From Vallitalea sp. (GTDB taxonomy: Bacteria > Bacillota > Clostridia > Lachnospirales > Vallitaleaceae), in NCBI GenBank assembly GCA_025210515.1, contig JAOARM010000004.1, positions 1-64,000 on the forward strand: 64,000 nucleotides of DNA, given 5' to 3'. The position numbers and the translations under genes are program-made. Below the pieces are notes generated by a model. The model did no database searches, was not told the origin of the DNA, and saw only the letters and a program-made list of their open reading frames with translations. This document shows positions 54,330 to 62,805 of this stretch, piece by piece. How positions within the stretch are numbered: position 1 is the stretch's first letter; each line of letters opens with the position of its first letter.

Positions 54330-55154
54330 ATGGAATTAAATCAAAAATATGAAAACTTGAAGAATTTAATAAGTGATTTAGGAAGCGTCGCTATAGCTTT
54401 TTCTGGTGGTGTTGATAGTACATTTTTGGCTAAAGTATGTGAAGATGTATTGGGTGATAAAGCTATTGTAGTAACTGCAACTTCTTCAACATATCCACAA
54501 AGAGAATTTAAAGAATCCAAACAATTAGCAACTGATATTGGAATTAAGCAGATTGTTATTGAATCAGAAGAAACAGAAATTGAAGGATTCTCCAGTAACC
54601 CTCCTAATAGATGCTATTATTGTAAACATGAACTTTTCTCTAAAGTGAAAAAAGTAGCAGATGAAAATAATGTAAAATACATTTTAGATGGTTCTAATTA
54701 CGATGATATAGGAGATTTTAGACCGGGAATGCACGCTGCAAAAGAGCTAGGTGTTATAAGTCCTCTAAAACAAGTTGAATTAACGAAAGATGATATAAGA
54801 GTGTTATCCAAAAAACTAGGATTACCAACTTGGGAAAAACCTGCTTTTGCTTGTTTATCTTCAAGATTTCCATATGGAGAAGAGATAACTCCAAAGAAAC
54901 TTAGTATGGTAGATAAAGCAGAGGAATATTTAAGAGGTTTAGGATTTAATCAATTTAGAGTAAGACATCATGGAAAAATCGCTAGAATAGAAATAGAAGT
55001 ATCTGAAATGCATAAGTTTTTAGAATTGGACTTTGGTATGGTATCAAAAGAATTAAAGAAAATAGGATTTATATATGTAACTCTAGATTTAACTGGATAT
55101 AGAACTGGAAGTATGAATGAAGTTTTAAGTGAAGAGCAAAAGAAATTAAATTAA
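54330..55154 (+). CDS. larE: LarE, sulfur transferase for nickel-pincer nucleotide synthesis
   Basis: PP-loop ATP pyrophosphatase (SGGVDST at 25-31) that adenylates and thiolates the pyridinium dicarboxylate precursor. Cys175 in ACLSSRFPYG matches the sacrificial Cys176 of L. plantarum LarE. In addition there is a CYYC pair (Cys95, Cys98), giving the three-Cys set reported for LarE proteins that hold a [4Fe-4S] cluster. 274 residues. ATG 54330 has AGGAG 8 bases upstream. First gene of a run ending with larB. Confidence 0.93.
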   Translation: MELNQKYENLKNLISDLGSVAIAFSGGVDSTFLAKVCEDVLGDKAIVVTATSSTYPQREFKESKQLATDIGIKQIVIESEETEIEGFSSNPPNRCYYCKHELFSKVKKVADENNVKYILDGSNYDDIGDFRPGMHAAKELGVISPLKQVELTKDDIRVLSKKLGLPTWEKPAFACLSSRFPYGEEITPKKLSMVDKAEEYLRGLGFNQFRVRHHGKIARIEIEVSEMHKFLELDFGMVSKELKKIGFIYVTLDLTGYRTGSMNEVLSEEQKKLN

Positions 55155-55198
55155 TTTAATTTAAATAAAAAATATAATGAAGAAGGGTGTATTTACAA

Positions 55199-55996
55199 AT
55201 GAAAAAAATTAATGTATTAATAATTGTATTATGTTTAGTGTTTGCAGGATGTTCTAAAGTAAGTGTTTCAAATGACAATGATAGTAATGGAACACTAAAA
55301 TATGTAGCAAATGGTGAAGATTTTATTAGAGAAGGTTTTGTAACAAAAGATGGTTGGTCTCTTGAGTTTGAGCATGTTTTTATTACTCTTTCTGATGTTA
55401 AAGCTTATCAAACAAATCCACCATATGATAGTAAAAAAGGTGATATAAGTGATTATGAAGTAGTTAATGCGTTAAAAGAAGATAGTTATACAGTTGATTT
55501 AGCAGCTGGAGATGAAGATGCAGAACCTATTTTATTAGATAAAGTAAAAGTTCAAGAAGGATTTTATAATGCTGTGTCATGGGAAGTGCGCAAAGATAAA
55601 GATGGAAATAGTTTAACTATAGAAGGAACTGCTACTAAAGATGATAAATCTATTCCTTTCTATATTGCTTTTGATCAACAGTTTAAATTTGTTGGTGGAG
55701 AATATATAGGTGATGAAAGAAAAGGTATAGTTGAAAAAGACGAAGAAAGTGAAATTGAAATGACATTTCATTTTGACCACCTTTTTGGAGATGGAAGCTT
55801 ACCAGAGGATGATGAGCTAAATACTACTGCTATAGGATTTACTCCTTTTTATAATGAAAATGAAGATAATATACATATTGAAGTAAAAGATTTAGCAAAT
55901 GTTTTTTCAGATGAAGAGCTAAAACATATTGATGAAATTTTATCTACATTAGGTCATGTAGGAGAAGGACATTGTCATAGTGAAATGATTGATTAA
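55199..55996 (+). CDS. Lipoprotein with DUF4382-like domain and His-rich tail, probably nickel-related
   Basis: Lipobox FAGC (Cys18), then a beta-rich domain (VFITLSDVKAY, VDLAAG, KVQEGFYNAVSWEV) that resembles DUF4382 surface proteins, a second beta part with FHFDHLFGDG, and a C-terminal HVGEGHCHSEMID tail that could bind metal. Start ATG 55199 has AAGGG upstream. Placed between larE and the nickel transporter genes, so a surface nickel-capturing role is inferred. I do not know of this protein as a named part of lar clusters. Confidence 0.65.
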   Translation: MKKINVLIIVLCLVFAGCSKVSVSNDNDSNGTLKYVANGEDFIREGFVTKDGWSLEFEHVFITLSDVKAYQTNPPYDSKKGDISDYEVVNALKEDSYTVDLAAGDEDAEPILLDKVKVQEGFYNAVSWEVRKDKDGNSLTIEGTATKDDKSIPFYIAFDQQFKFVGGEYIGDERKGIVEKDEESEIEMTFHFDHLFGDGSLPEDDELNTTAIGFTPFYNENEDNIHIEVKDLANVFSDEELKHIDEILSTLGHVGEGHCHSEMID

Positions 55997-56025
55997 TAAA
56001 AGAGTGTAAGATAAGAGGGATAGAT

Positions 56026-56451
56026 ATGTATAGAAAAATATTAATAATAGCAACTTTGTTGTTAACTGTATGTAATGTTAATGTGTTTGCTCATGGAGCA
56101 TCAATAGAATGTGAAAAAAAAGAAAGTTATTATATAAAAGCTGTCTATGATGGTGGAGAGCCTATGTCTTTAGCACAAATTAAAATATATTCTCCAGATA
56201 ATAAGAAAGAACCTTATGAAGTGGGTCAGTGTAATGAAAATGGAGAATATAATTTTACAATTGACAAAAATATTAAAGGAATATGGACAGTTCAAGCTAG
56301 ACTTGCAGGTCATGGAACATCTCTAAATATTGAAGTAGATGAAAATAGCAAAGTAACAAAAACAAAGCTTAGTACAGGACAAATGGTTCTAATGGCAGCA
56401 TGTGTATTATGGGGATTATTTGGAACTTATAAATATTATTCAAGGAGGTAG
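56026..56451 (+). CDS. nikL: NikL-like accessory protein of the nickel ECF transporter
   Basis: Signal peptide with predicted cleavage before HGAS, leaving an N-terminal His able to bind metal; an extracellular beta-sandwich of the carboxypeptidase-regulatory type (AQIKIYSPDNKKEPYEVGQCNEN split over two strands, GIWTVQARLAGHG); one C-terminal membrane helix (about 118-136) and a short basic tail. This layout and the position before cbiM fit NikL/CbiL-type subunits of nickel ECF importers. 141 residues. Stop is 5 bases before cbiM. Confidence 0.75.
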   Translation: MYRKILIIATLLLTVCNVNVFAHGASIECEKKESYYIKAVYDGGEPMSLAQIKIYSPDNKKEPYEVGQCNENGEYNFTIDKNIKGIWTVQARLAGHGTSLNIEVDENSKVTKTKLSTGQMVLMAACVLWGLFGTYKYYSRR

Positions 56452-56456
56452 TATAG

Positions 56457-57104
56457 ATGCATATATCTGATGGTATTTTACCTATATCAATATCTATAGC
56501 AGGCTATGTAGCAGCTTCATCTATAACATATTATAATATTAAGAAGATTAATAAGATGGATGAACCAGAAAAAGAAATACCAAAGGTTTCTATACTAACA
56601 GCTTGTTTTTTTATATCTTCTACTATTCATATTCCAATTCCACCTACTAGTATTCATATGCTTCTTATTGGAATTATGGGTATATTGTTAGGCAATTTTT
56701 CTTTTTTGGCAGTTATTATTGGTTTGTTTTTTCAAGCAGTTATTTTTGGACATGGAGGTATTGTGTCTTTAGGTATTAACAGCGTTATATTTGGTTTTCC
56801 TGCATTATGCTGTTCTTATCTATATAAAGTATTAAAGCCTTATATTATTAATAAAGTGCGTTGTGGAACTATAGGGTTTTTAATAGGATTATTGGGTGTT
56901 TTAATTTCAACGCTTATGTTTGTTGGTATTATGATAATGTTTATTCCTAGCGACATTAATGTAGTCGCAGAGAAATATGCTATTATTATGTTGGCTGCAG
57001 GACATATTCCATTAGCTATTATGGAAGGAATTATAACAGGTGGAATATTAATATACATAATGAAAGTTAACAAAAAATTGTTAGGGCTGAATAGTAATGA
57101 ATAA
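56457..57104 (+). CDS. nikM: Nickel/cobalt ECF transporter S component (CbiM/NikM)
   Basis: Substrate-specific membrane subunit. It begins MHISDGILP, where the N-terminal amine and His2 bind the metal, and has FISSTIHIPIPPTSIHMLL and FFQAVIFGHGGIVSLGINS, both family signatures. About six to seven helices in 215 residues. Nickel rather than cobalt is inferred from the surrounding lar genes. AGGAGG site; overlaps the next gene by eight bases. Confidence 0.9.
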   Translation: MHISDGILPISISIAGYVAASSITYYNIKKINKMDEPEKEIPKVSILTACFFISSTIHIPIPPTSIHMLLIGIMGILLGNFSFLAVIIGLFFQAVIFGHGGIVSLGINSVIFGFPALCCSYLYKVLKPYIINKVRCGTIGFLIGLLGVLISTLMFVGIMIMFIPSDINVVAEKYAIIMLAAGHIPLAIMEGIITGGILIYIMKVNKKLLGLNSNE

Positions 57105-57768
57105 TTTATATCATTATAGGAACAAGAATTCAATATTATATACAATGAACGCGAAAAATAAAATAATATTTTTCTTAGTAGCTATTATATTATTTTCTGC
57201 TATTAAAAGTTATTATAGTATGATACTAATGGTTATATTGACATTAGTATTATCTATAATGGCAAAAATATCATTAATTTCATTATTAAAATCTATTAAA
57301 TCTGGAGCTAAACTCGTGTTATTTACTTCCATGTTTATTTTGATATTCTCTAAAGGCACACCTCTTTTTCAAATAGAACAATTAATTATAACAGTAGAAG
57401 GACTAAGTAGATTCATAATTATTAATATGAGGTTTATATGCATATTTACACTTGTATTTATTTTGTTTTCTACAACCCCAATTTTGGTTGTTTTAGAGAC
57501 GCTTAGATTAATGAAAATACCTGATATTATAGTGGATATTATTTTCTTTTCGTACAGATATATATATGAGATTGATAAAGATATGCAATTAATGAGACAA
57601 GCTATGTTTACGAGAGGATATAATCCACGTAAATGGAAATCTATAATAGAGATTACATATTTATTTGGTAATTTATTGGTGCGTAGCTTTGAACAGTCTA
57701 CAAGGATATATAACTCTATGATTTTAAGAGGATATGGTTTGAAAAATAAAGTAGGAGATGAGAATTAG
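57097..57768 (+). CDS. nikQ: ECF transporter transmembrane T component (CbiQ/NikQ)
   Basis: Membrane coupling subunit. It has the early MNAKNKIIFFL motif, five helices and the two C-terminal coupling helices with RQAMFTRGY and SMILRGYG, which contact the ATPase. 223 residues. It overlaps cbiM by eight bases and ends one base before the ATPase start. No separate CbiN gene is present; the NikL-like protein may take its place. Confidence 0.9.
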   Translation: MNNLYHYRNKNSILYTMNAKNKIIFFLVAIILFSAIKSYYSMILMVILTLVLSIMAKISLISLLKSIKSGAKLVLFTSMFILIFSKGTPLFQIEQLIITVEGLSRFIIINMRFICIFTLVFILFSTTPILVVLETLRLMKIPDIIVDIIFFSYRYIYEIDKDMQLMRQAMFTRGYNPRKWKSIIEITYLFGNLLVRSFEQSTRIYNSMILRGYGLKNKVGDEN

Positions 57769-57769
57769 A

Positions 57770-58501
57770 ATGAATCAAACAATTTTAAATACATGTAATG
57801 TAGAATATGGCTATAATAATCATAATCTAATTCTTAAAAATATAAATATTTCAATACAAAAAGGTGAAATAATAGGTATTATCGGTCCTAATGGTGCGGG
57901 TAAAACCACTTTATTTAAACTTTTAGCAGGTATTGAAAAACCAAATCAAGGGAAAATATATATATATGATCGTGAAGTTAAAAAAGGAAAGTTCAATCCA
58001 AATGTGGGGATAGTGTTTCAAGAAACAAGAGATCAGTTGTTTTGTCCAACTGTTTTTGATGACGTTGCATTCGGTCCAAAGCATATGGGTCTAGAGAAAG
58101 ATTTAGTTGAATCTCGTACAGAAGAAGCGTTAAATAGATTAAACATCGGCTATTTAACGGATCATGCACCTCATCATTTATCTGGTGGTGAAAGAAGATT
58201 AGTATCTATTGCCGGGATTTTAGCCATGAAGTCTAAGATTATTATTTATGATGAACCTACGTCTAATTTGGATATGAGATATAGAAGAATTTTAATAGAT
58301 TTTATTAAACAATCAGAAGCAGAAGGAAGTATAATAGCTTCTCATGACTTAGAATTTGTATTAGAAGTATGTGATAGAGTTATTATATTAGATAAAGGAC
58401 AGATTATGGCAGATGGAAATGCTAGAGAAATACTATCTAATGAAGAGTTATTATATAAACATGGATTGGAAAAACCCTATTCCTTGATTAATAACAACTA
58501 G
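57770..58501 (+). CDS. nikO: ECF transporter ATPase (CbiO/NikO)
   Basis: ATPase of the nickel importer: Walker A GPNGAGKTT, Q-loop VFQETRDQLF, signature LSGGERRLVS, Walker B IIIYDEPTSNLD, switch His in ASHDLE. A single ATPase is present, so it should act as a homodimer. ATG 57770 is preferred; the ATG at 57758 sits directly on the AGGAG site. Confidence 0.9.
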   Translation: MNQTILNTCNVEYGYNNHNLILKNINISIQKGEIIGIIGPNGAGKTTLFKLLAGIEKPNQGKIYIYDREVKKGKFNPNVGIVFQETRDQLFCPTVFDDVAFGPKHMGLEKDLVESRTEEALNRLNIGYLTDHAPHHLSGGERRLVSIAGILAMKSKIIIYDEPTSNLDMRYRRILIDFIKQSEAEGSIIASHDLEFVLEVCDRVIILDKGQIMADGNAREILSNEELLYKHGLEKPYSLINNN

Positions 58502-58522
58502 AATATTAATAGGAGGATAATG

Positions 58523-59806
58523 ATGACAGTTTTATATTATGATTGTTTTGCTGGTATTAGTGGAGATATGAATTTAGGAGCATTAGTAGATTTGGGAGTA
58601 GATCAAAACTACTTAATTAATACTTTAAATAAATTATCAATACGTGATGAGTTTAAGTTAGAAGTTAATAAAAAACAGAAGATGGGTATTGAAGGAACTA
58701 AAGTTGATGTTATATTGGATAATGAACATGAACACCAACATGACCATGAACATAAACATAAACATAAACATGACCATGAACATCAACACGAACATAAAGA
58801 TGAACATAAGCATCAACATGAACATAATCATGAGCATAGAAATTTAGAAAGTATAAGAAGAATTATCAATGAAGCTACATTTAATGATAATATTAAAAAG
58901 ATTAGTTTGAATATGTTTATGGAAGTAGCTAAAGCAGAAGCCAAAGTACATGGAAAAAGTATTGAAGAAGTACATTTTCATGAAGTTGGTGCAGTAGATT
59001 CTATAGTAGATATTGTTGGAGCTGCAATATGTTTAGATTATTTGAAAGTTGATAAAGTTATGGCTTCTACTGTTGAATTAGGAGGCGGATTTGTTAGATG
59101 TGCACACGGAACTATACCTGTACCTGCACCAGCAACTGTAGAAATTCTAAAGAATGTCCCAGTTCATATAGGAAAGGTGGATTTTGAAACAACTACACCA
59201 ACTGGAGCCGCAATACTAAAATCAACTGTAAGTGAGTTTTCTGATAATATTGATTTTAATATTATTAAAACTGGATATGGTCTTGGAACTAAAGACTTTA
59301 ATATTCCTAATGTAGTAAGAGTATTTTTAGGAGAAGAAGTACATTCTAATAAAACAAAATTAATTACTGAAAAGCAAATTATGATAGAAGTTAATATTGA
59401 TGATATGAATCCAGAACTATATTCATTTATTGAAAATAAATTATTTGAAAATGGTGCATTAGATGTTTATAAAACTAATATTATTATGAAAAAAGGACGC
59501 CCAGCAGTAAAACTAAGTGTTCTAGTAGATAATGATAATTTAGATATAATAGAAGAAATATTATTTACTGAAACATCAACTTTAGGAATTAGAGAATATG
59601 AAATTGAAAAGAAAATGTTAAGTAGAGAATTTGATAAAATTAATACTAAATATGGTGAAATATCAATTAAAAAAGGCTTATTAAACAATGAAGTAATTAA
59701 AACAAAACCAGAATATGAAGATTGTAAAGCTATAGCAGAAAAATATAATATTCCTATAAAAGATGTGTATAAGGAAATCTTAAAATGCGAGTGTAAGGAG
59801 GCATAA
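58523..59806 (+). CDS. larC: LarC, nickel insertion enzyme with a His-rich insert
   Basis: CTP-dependent cyclometallase that inserts nickel into the pincer nucleotide. Motifs: LYYDCFAGISGDMNLGAL, FHEVGAVDSIVDIVGAA, TTPTGAAIL, EVNIDDMNPELYSF and KKGRPAVKLSVL. Residues 69-105 form a tract with 18 His in 37 residues, alternating with acidic and basic residues, a probable nickel store. Unlike L. plantarum, where larC is read through a frameshift, this is one continuous frame of 427 residues. Start at 58523 rather than 58520 by spacing from AGGAGG. Stop is 2 bases before larB. Confidence 0.93.
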   Translation: MTVLYYDCFAGISGDMNLGALVDLGVDQNYLINTLNKLSIRDEFKLEVNKKQKMGIEGTKVDVILDNEHEHQHDHEHKHKHKHDHEHQHEHKDEHKHQHEHNHEHRNLESIRRIINEATFNDNIKKISLNMFMEVAKAEAKVHGKSIEEVHFHEVGAVDSIVDIVGAAICLDYLKVDKVMASTVELGGGFVRCAHGTIPVPAPATVEILKNVPVHIGKVDFETTTPTGAAILKSTVSEFSDNIDFNIIKTGYGLGTKDFNIPNVVRVFLGEEVHSNKTKLITEKQIMIEVNIDDMNPELYSFIENKLFENGALDVYKTNIIMKKGRPAVKLSVLVDNDNLDIIEEILFTETSTLGIREYEIEKKMLSREFDKINTKYGEISIKKGLLNNEVIKTKPEYEDCKAIAEKYNIPIKDVYKEILKCECKEA

Positions 59807-59808
59807 TT

Positions 59809-60555
59809 ATGAACGAAAATAACATTAAAGATATTTTAAGTGCAGTAAAAGACAATGAGCTATCAATAGATGATGCAATAAAAGAGTTCAAAGAATTACC
59901 TTTTACAGATTTAGGATTTGCTAAGATTGATAATCACAGAGAAATTAGGGTAGGATATCCAGAAGTTATTTATTGCGAAGGAAAAACAGTAGAACAAGTT
60001 AGAGAAATAATTAAGTTTATGTTAACTAAAAACAATAATATATTAGCTACTAGAGCAACTAAAGAAATGTATGAAGCAGTTAAAGACCTAAATCCCCTAA
60101 TTAGATATAATGAATTAGGAAGAGTCATTACTGCTAAGATTAAGCCAGTAGAAGAAACTAAAAGCTATATTGCTATCGTTTCAGCGGGAACCTCTGATCT
60201 TAGTGTAGTAGAAGAAGCAAAAGAGACTGCATTAATTCTTGGGAATAAGGTTAAAGTAATTACTGATGTTGGTGTAGCTGGAATACACAGACTATTTGCT
60301 AGGCTGGAAGAGATTAGAGCGGCTAAAGTTGTAATAGTAGCTGCAGGAATGGAAGGTGCATTAGGTAGCGTTCTAGGCGGACTTGTTGATAAACCAGTTA
60401 TTGCTGTACCTACAAGTGTTGGCTATGGAGCGAATTTTAACGGTTTATCAGCATTATTATCAATGTTAAATAGCTGTGCAAGTGGTGTAAGTGTTGTTAA
60501 TATTGATAATGGTTTTGGTGCGGCTTATAATGCTAGTATGATTAATAAACTATAA
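59809..60555 (+). CDS. larB: LarB, pyridinium-3,5-biscarboxylate synthase
   Basis: Carboxylates and hydrolyses NaAD, the first step of nickel-pincer nucleotide synthesis. The N-terminal part carries FAKIDNHREIRVGYPEVIYCEGK; the C-terminal half is a PurE-like domain with SAGTSDLSVVEEAKETA, DVGVAGIHRLF, VAAGMEGALGSVLGGLVD and PVIAVPTSVGYGA. 248 residues. Last gene of the larE-to-larB run; a terminator follows at about 60650. Confidence 0.95.
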   Translation: MNENNIKDILSAVKDNELSIDDAIKEFKELPFTDLGFAKIDNHREIRVGYPEVIYCEGKTVEQVREIIKFMLTKNNNILATRATKEMYEAVKDLNPLIRYNELGRVITAKIKPVEETKSYIAIVSAGTSDLSVVEEAKETALILGNKVKVITDVGVAGIHRLFARLEEIRAAKVVIVAAGMEGALGSVLGGLVDKPVIAVPTSVGYGANFNGLSALLSMLNSCASGVSVVNIDNGFGAAYNASMINKL

Positions 60556-60648
60556 TTGTTTTTAATTAATTTACAAGTAGATTTAAAAATAATTAATACA
60601 TGTATGATTATTTATAAATTAAAGTGTTTAAACAATTAATATATAATA

Positions 60649-60701
60649 CAAAAGAGATATTGAAATAGAATTAATAGTTCTATATTAATACTCTTTTTTT
60701 A
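60649..60701 (+). terminator. Terminator after larB
   Basis: AAAAGAGATATTGAAATAGAA pairs imperfectly with TTCTATATTAATACTCTTTT, followed by T. Confidence 0.75.
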
Positions 60702-60789
60702 CTATAGCTAGTACTTGTAAATAAAAATATAAATATAAGTTTCATATATAAGGCTTTGATGATATAATAACTTGATGAGAGGTGATTAA

Positions 60790-61200
60790 ATGAAAATAGC
60801 AGTTATAGATGGACAAGGTGGGGGAATTGGTAAAGCAATAATCGAAAAACTGTCAAAAGTTATTGATAATGATGTAGAAATAATTGCTTTAGGTACAAAT
60901 TCTGCTGCCACAACAGGAATGATTAAAGCTGGTGCTAAAACTGGTGCAACAGGAGAAAATGCAATTAAAGTAACAAGTAAAAAAGTTGATGTTATTGTTG
61001 GTCCAATAGCTATTATGGTTGTTGATTCTATGATGGGAGAAATAACATCAATAATAGCTAATTCCGTATCTACTAGTGATGCAATAAAAATATTAGTACC
61101 ATTAAATAGGTGTAATATGATTGTTGCAGGTATTAGAGATAAGAAATTAAATGAATTAATTGAAGCAACTATTAATGAAATATTAGATTATCTAAAATAA
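60790..61200 (+). CDS. DUF3842 family protein
   Basis: 136 residues with a Rossmann-like start (IAVIDGQGGGIGKAIIEKL) and the segments ALGTNSAATTGMIKAGA and VGPIAIMVVDSMMGEIT that mark DUF3842, a small Clostridia family of unknown function. AGGTG site. Converges with the two-component genes; its expression with larB is unlikely because a terminator separates them. Confidence 0.8.
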   Translation: MKIAVIDGQGGGIGKAIIEKLSKVIDNDVEIIALGTNSAATTGMIKAGAKTGATGENAIKVTSKKVDVIVGPIAIMVVDSMMGEITSIIANSVSTSDAIKILVPLNRCNMIVAGIRDKKLNELIEATINEILDYLK

Positions 61201-61203
61201 TAT

Positions 61204-62805
61204 TTATCTATAATTCTTTCTATATTCTCCAGGTGTTATATGATAATATTTCTTAAAAACATATGAAAAATGCTTTACACTAATATATCCAACTTTTTTT
61301 GAAATTGTATCTAGTGTAAAAGATTTGTTTTTTAACAAATTAATAGAATGTTTTAATCTAACTTCTGTTAAAAATTTAATATATGATTTGCCTTCTGATT
61401 TATGAAATAAGTTACTAAGATACGAAGAAGATACACATAATTTATCAGCAATTAATGATAAGCTAATTGGATCCATATAATGATTATGTATATATTGTTT
61501 AGTTTGATCTACAAGTAAATTTTCATCACAACAAACATTTGTATTTACTCTATTAGAAATACAAATACTAGTTATTTGCTTAATTAGTAAACAAATATTT
61601 TTTGAATCATTATAAGTATTATTTGAGTTTGAAAGAAGTAAGTATATCTCATTATTAATAGTCTCCTTAAAATGAATAGATAATTTTATTTGTTGAACTA
61701 TATAATTAAGTGCTATTTGCAAACAATGTTGATCTATTTTTTCGAATAAAAATATACCTATGTTATTAGAAACTACATCTATGTTCATTATGTCATTACT
61801 ATGAATTGAGTATATTAAGTTAGTTATATAACTATGTAGTAGATTAATTTCATTTTCATATAAATTATCACAGTATACTTTGATGAAGTTAGTATCATAA
61901 TTAAATAGTGATTGTAGAAAAGCTTTTTTTGCATTATTATATGAAGTATTTATTTGTAATAGTTCATTTTCAGTTGAACCAGCTAAACAATATATATTTA
62001 ACTTGGTTTCTTCAAAATAAATTTTTTGTATTGAGTTATAAGTATCTTCTATAACAGCATGCATATTATCTGTTTCTGATAAAGGAATTAATAATACAGT
62101 ATTTTCCTCTGAATCAATAAATACTTTGATAGAAGATGTTGAAGCATATTTCTTAGCCGTATTATAAAGAAGCAAATTCAATAATGTCAGATTAGAAAGA
62201 TCTATATTATTTTCAAGAAGTATATTCTCTGTAACTTGTAGAATTACAGTTACGCACTCTGCTTCTATTATATTAATATTTAGATCATATAACACAGGAT
62301 ATAGAGATTGTATCTCAATATGAGAACTTGTTATTATCGCCTTCAAAAATTTCTCGGTTATTTCTTCTTTGTACTTTTTTGAAGCAATCATTAAATGATT
62401 ATATTTTGATTGTTCACATATGTTTTCATGACATTTTTTTGCAACTGTGTTAAGTACTGTTTTTAATTCATCATTAATAATTGGTTTTAATAAATAATTG
62501 CTAACGTTATATTTCATAGCATCTTTAGCATAATTGAATTCTCCATAACCAGATAATATTATACATTGAATATCTGGATATAGATTATATATCTGCTTAC
62601 ATAATTCTAGTCCGTCCATTTCCGGCATCTTAATATCTGTTAATACCAAATCAACTAAATTACAGCTTAATATGTCAAGAGCCTCAGTTCCATTCATTGC
62701 TTCTCCTACTATTTCCCATTGTTCACATAACGTTGGAATTATATTTTTTAGAAAAGTTCTCGTTAATTGTTCGTCATCAACTATTAATAATTTTAATTTA
62801 TCCAT
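61204..62805 (-). CDS. YesN-type response regulator with AraC output domain
   Basis: Receiver domain with Asp57 (VLTDIKMPEMDG), acidic pair VDDE and KP in LLKPII, a 280-residue middle part without recognised motifs, and a C-terminal AraC double helix-turn-helix (ISLSLIADKLCVSSSYLSNLF, TLDTISKKVGYISVKHFSYVF). 533 residues. Start at ATG 62805 with GAGGAGG; a TTG further upstream is part of the site. It overlaps the end of the kinase gene by eight bases. Such pairs usually control carbohydrate uptake. Confidence 0.9.
   Translation of the reverse strand: MDKLKLLIVDDEQLTRTFLKNIIPTLCEQWEIVGEAMNGTEALDILSCNLVDLVLTDIKMPEMDGLELCKQIYNLYPDIQCIILSGYGEFNYAKDAMKYNVSNYLLKPIINDELKTVLNTVAKKCHENICEQSKYNHLMIASKKYKEEITEKFLKAIITSSHIEIQSLYPVLYDLNINIIEAECVTVILQVTENILLENNIDLSNLTLLNLLLYNTAKKYASTSSIKVFIDSEENTVLLIPLSETDNMHAVIEDTYNSIQKIYFEETKLNIYCLAGSTENELLQINTSYNNAKKAFLQSLFNYDTNFIKVYCDNLYENEINLLHSYITNLIYSIHSNDIMNIDVVSNNIGIFLFEKIDQHCLQIALNYIVQQIKLSIHFKETINNEIYLLLSNSNNTYNDSKNICLLIKQITSICISNRVNTNVCCDENLLVDQTKQYIHNHYMDPISLSLIADKLCVSSSYLSNLFHKSEGKSYIKFLTEVRLKHSINLLKNKSFTLDTISKKVGYISVKHFSYVFKKYYHITPGEYRKNYR

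Noticed and set aside
56457..58501. Cobalt importer for B12 synthesis
   Set aside because: No cobalamin synthesis genes and no riboswitch are nearby; the genes are embedded between larE and larC, which points to nickel.
58727..58837. CRISPR-like or tandem DNA repeat
   Set aside because: It is the coding sequence of a His-rich tract in larC; there are no spacers and the frame is conserved.
58523..59806. Programmed frameshift in larC as in L. plantarum
   Set aside because: The gene is a single uninterrupted frame with N- and C-terminal LarC motifs.
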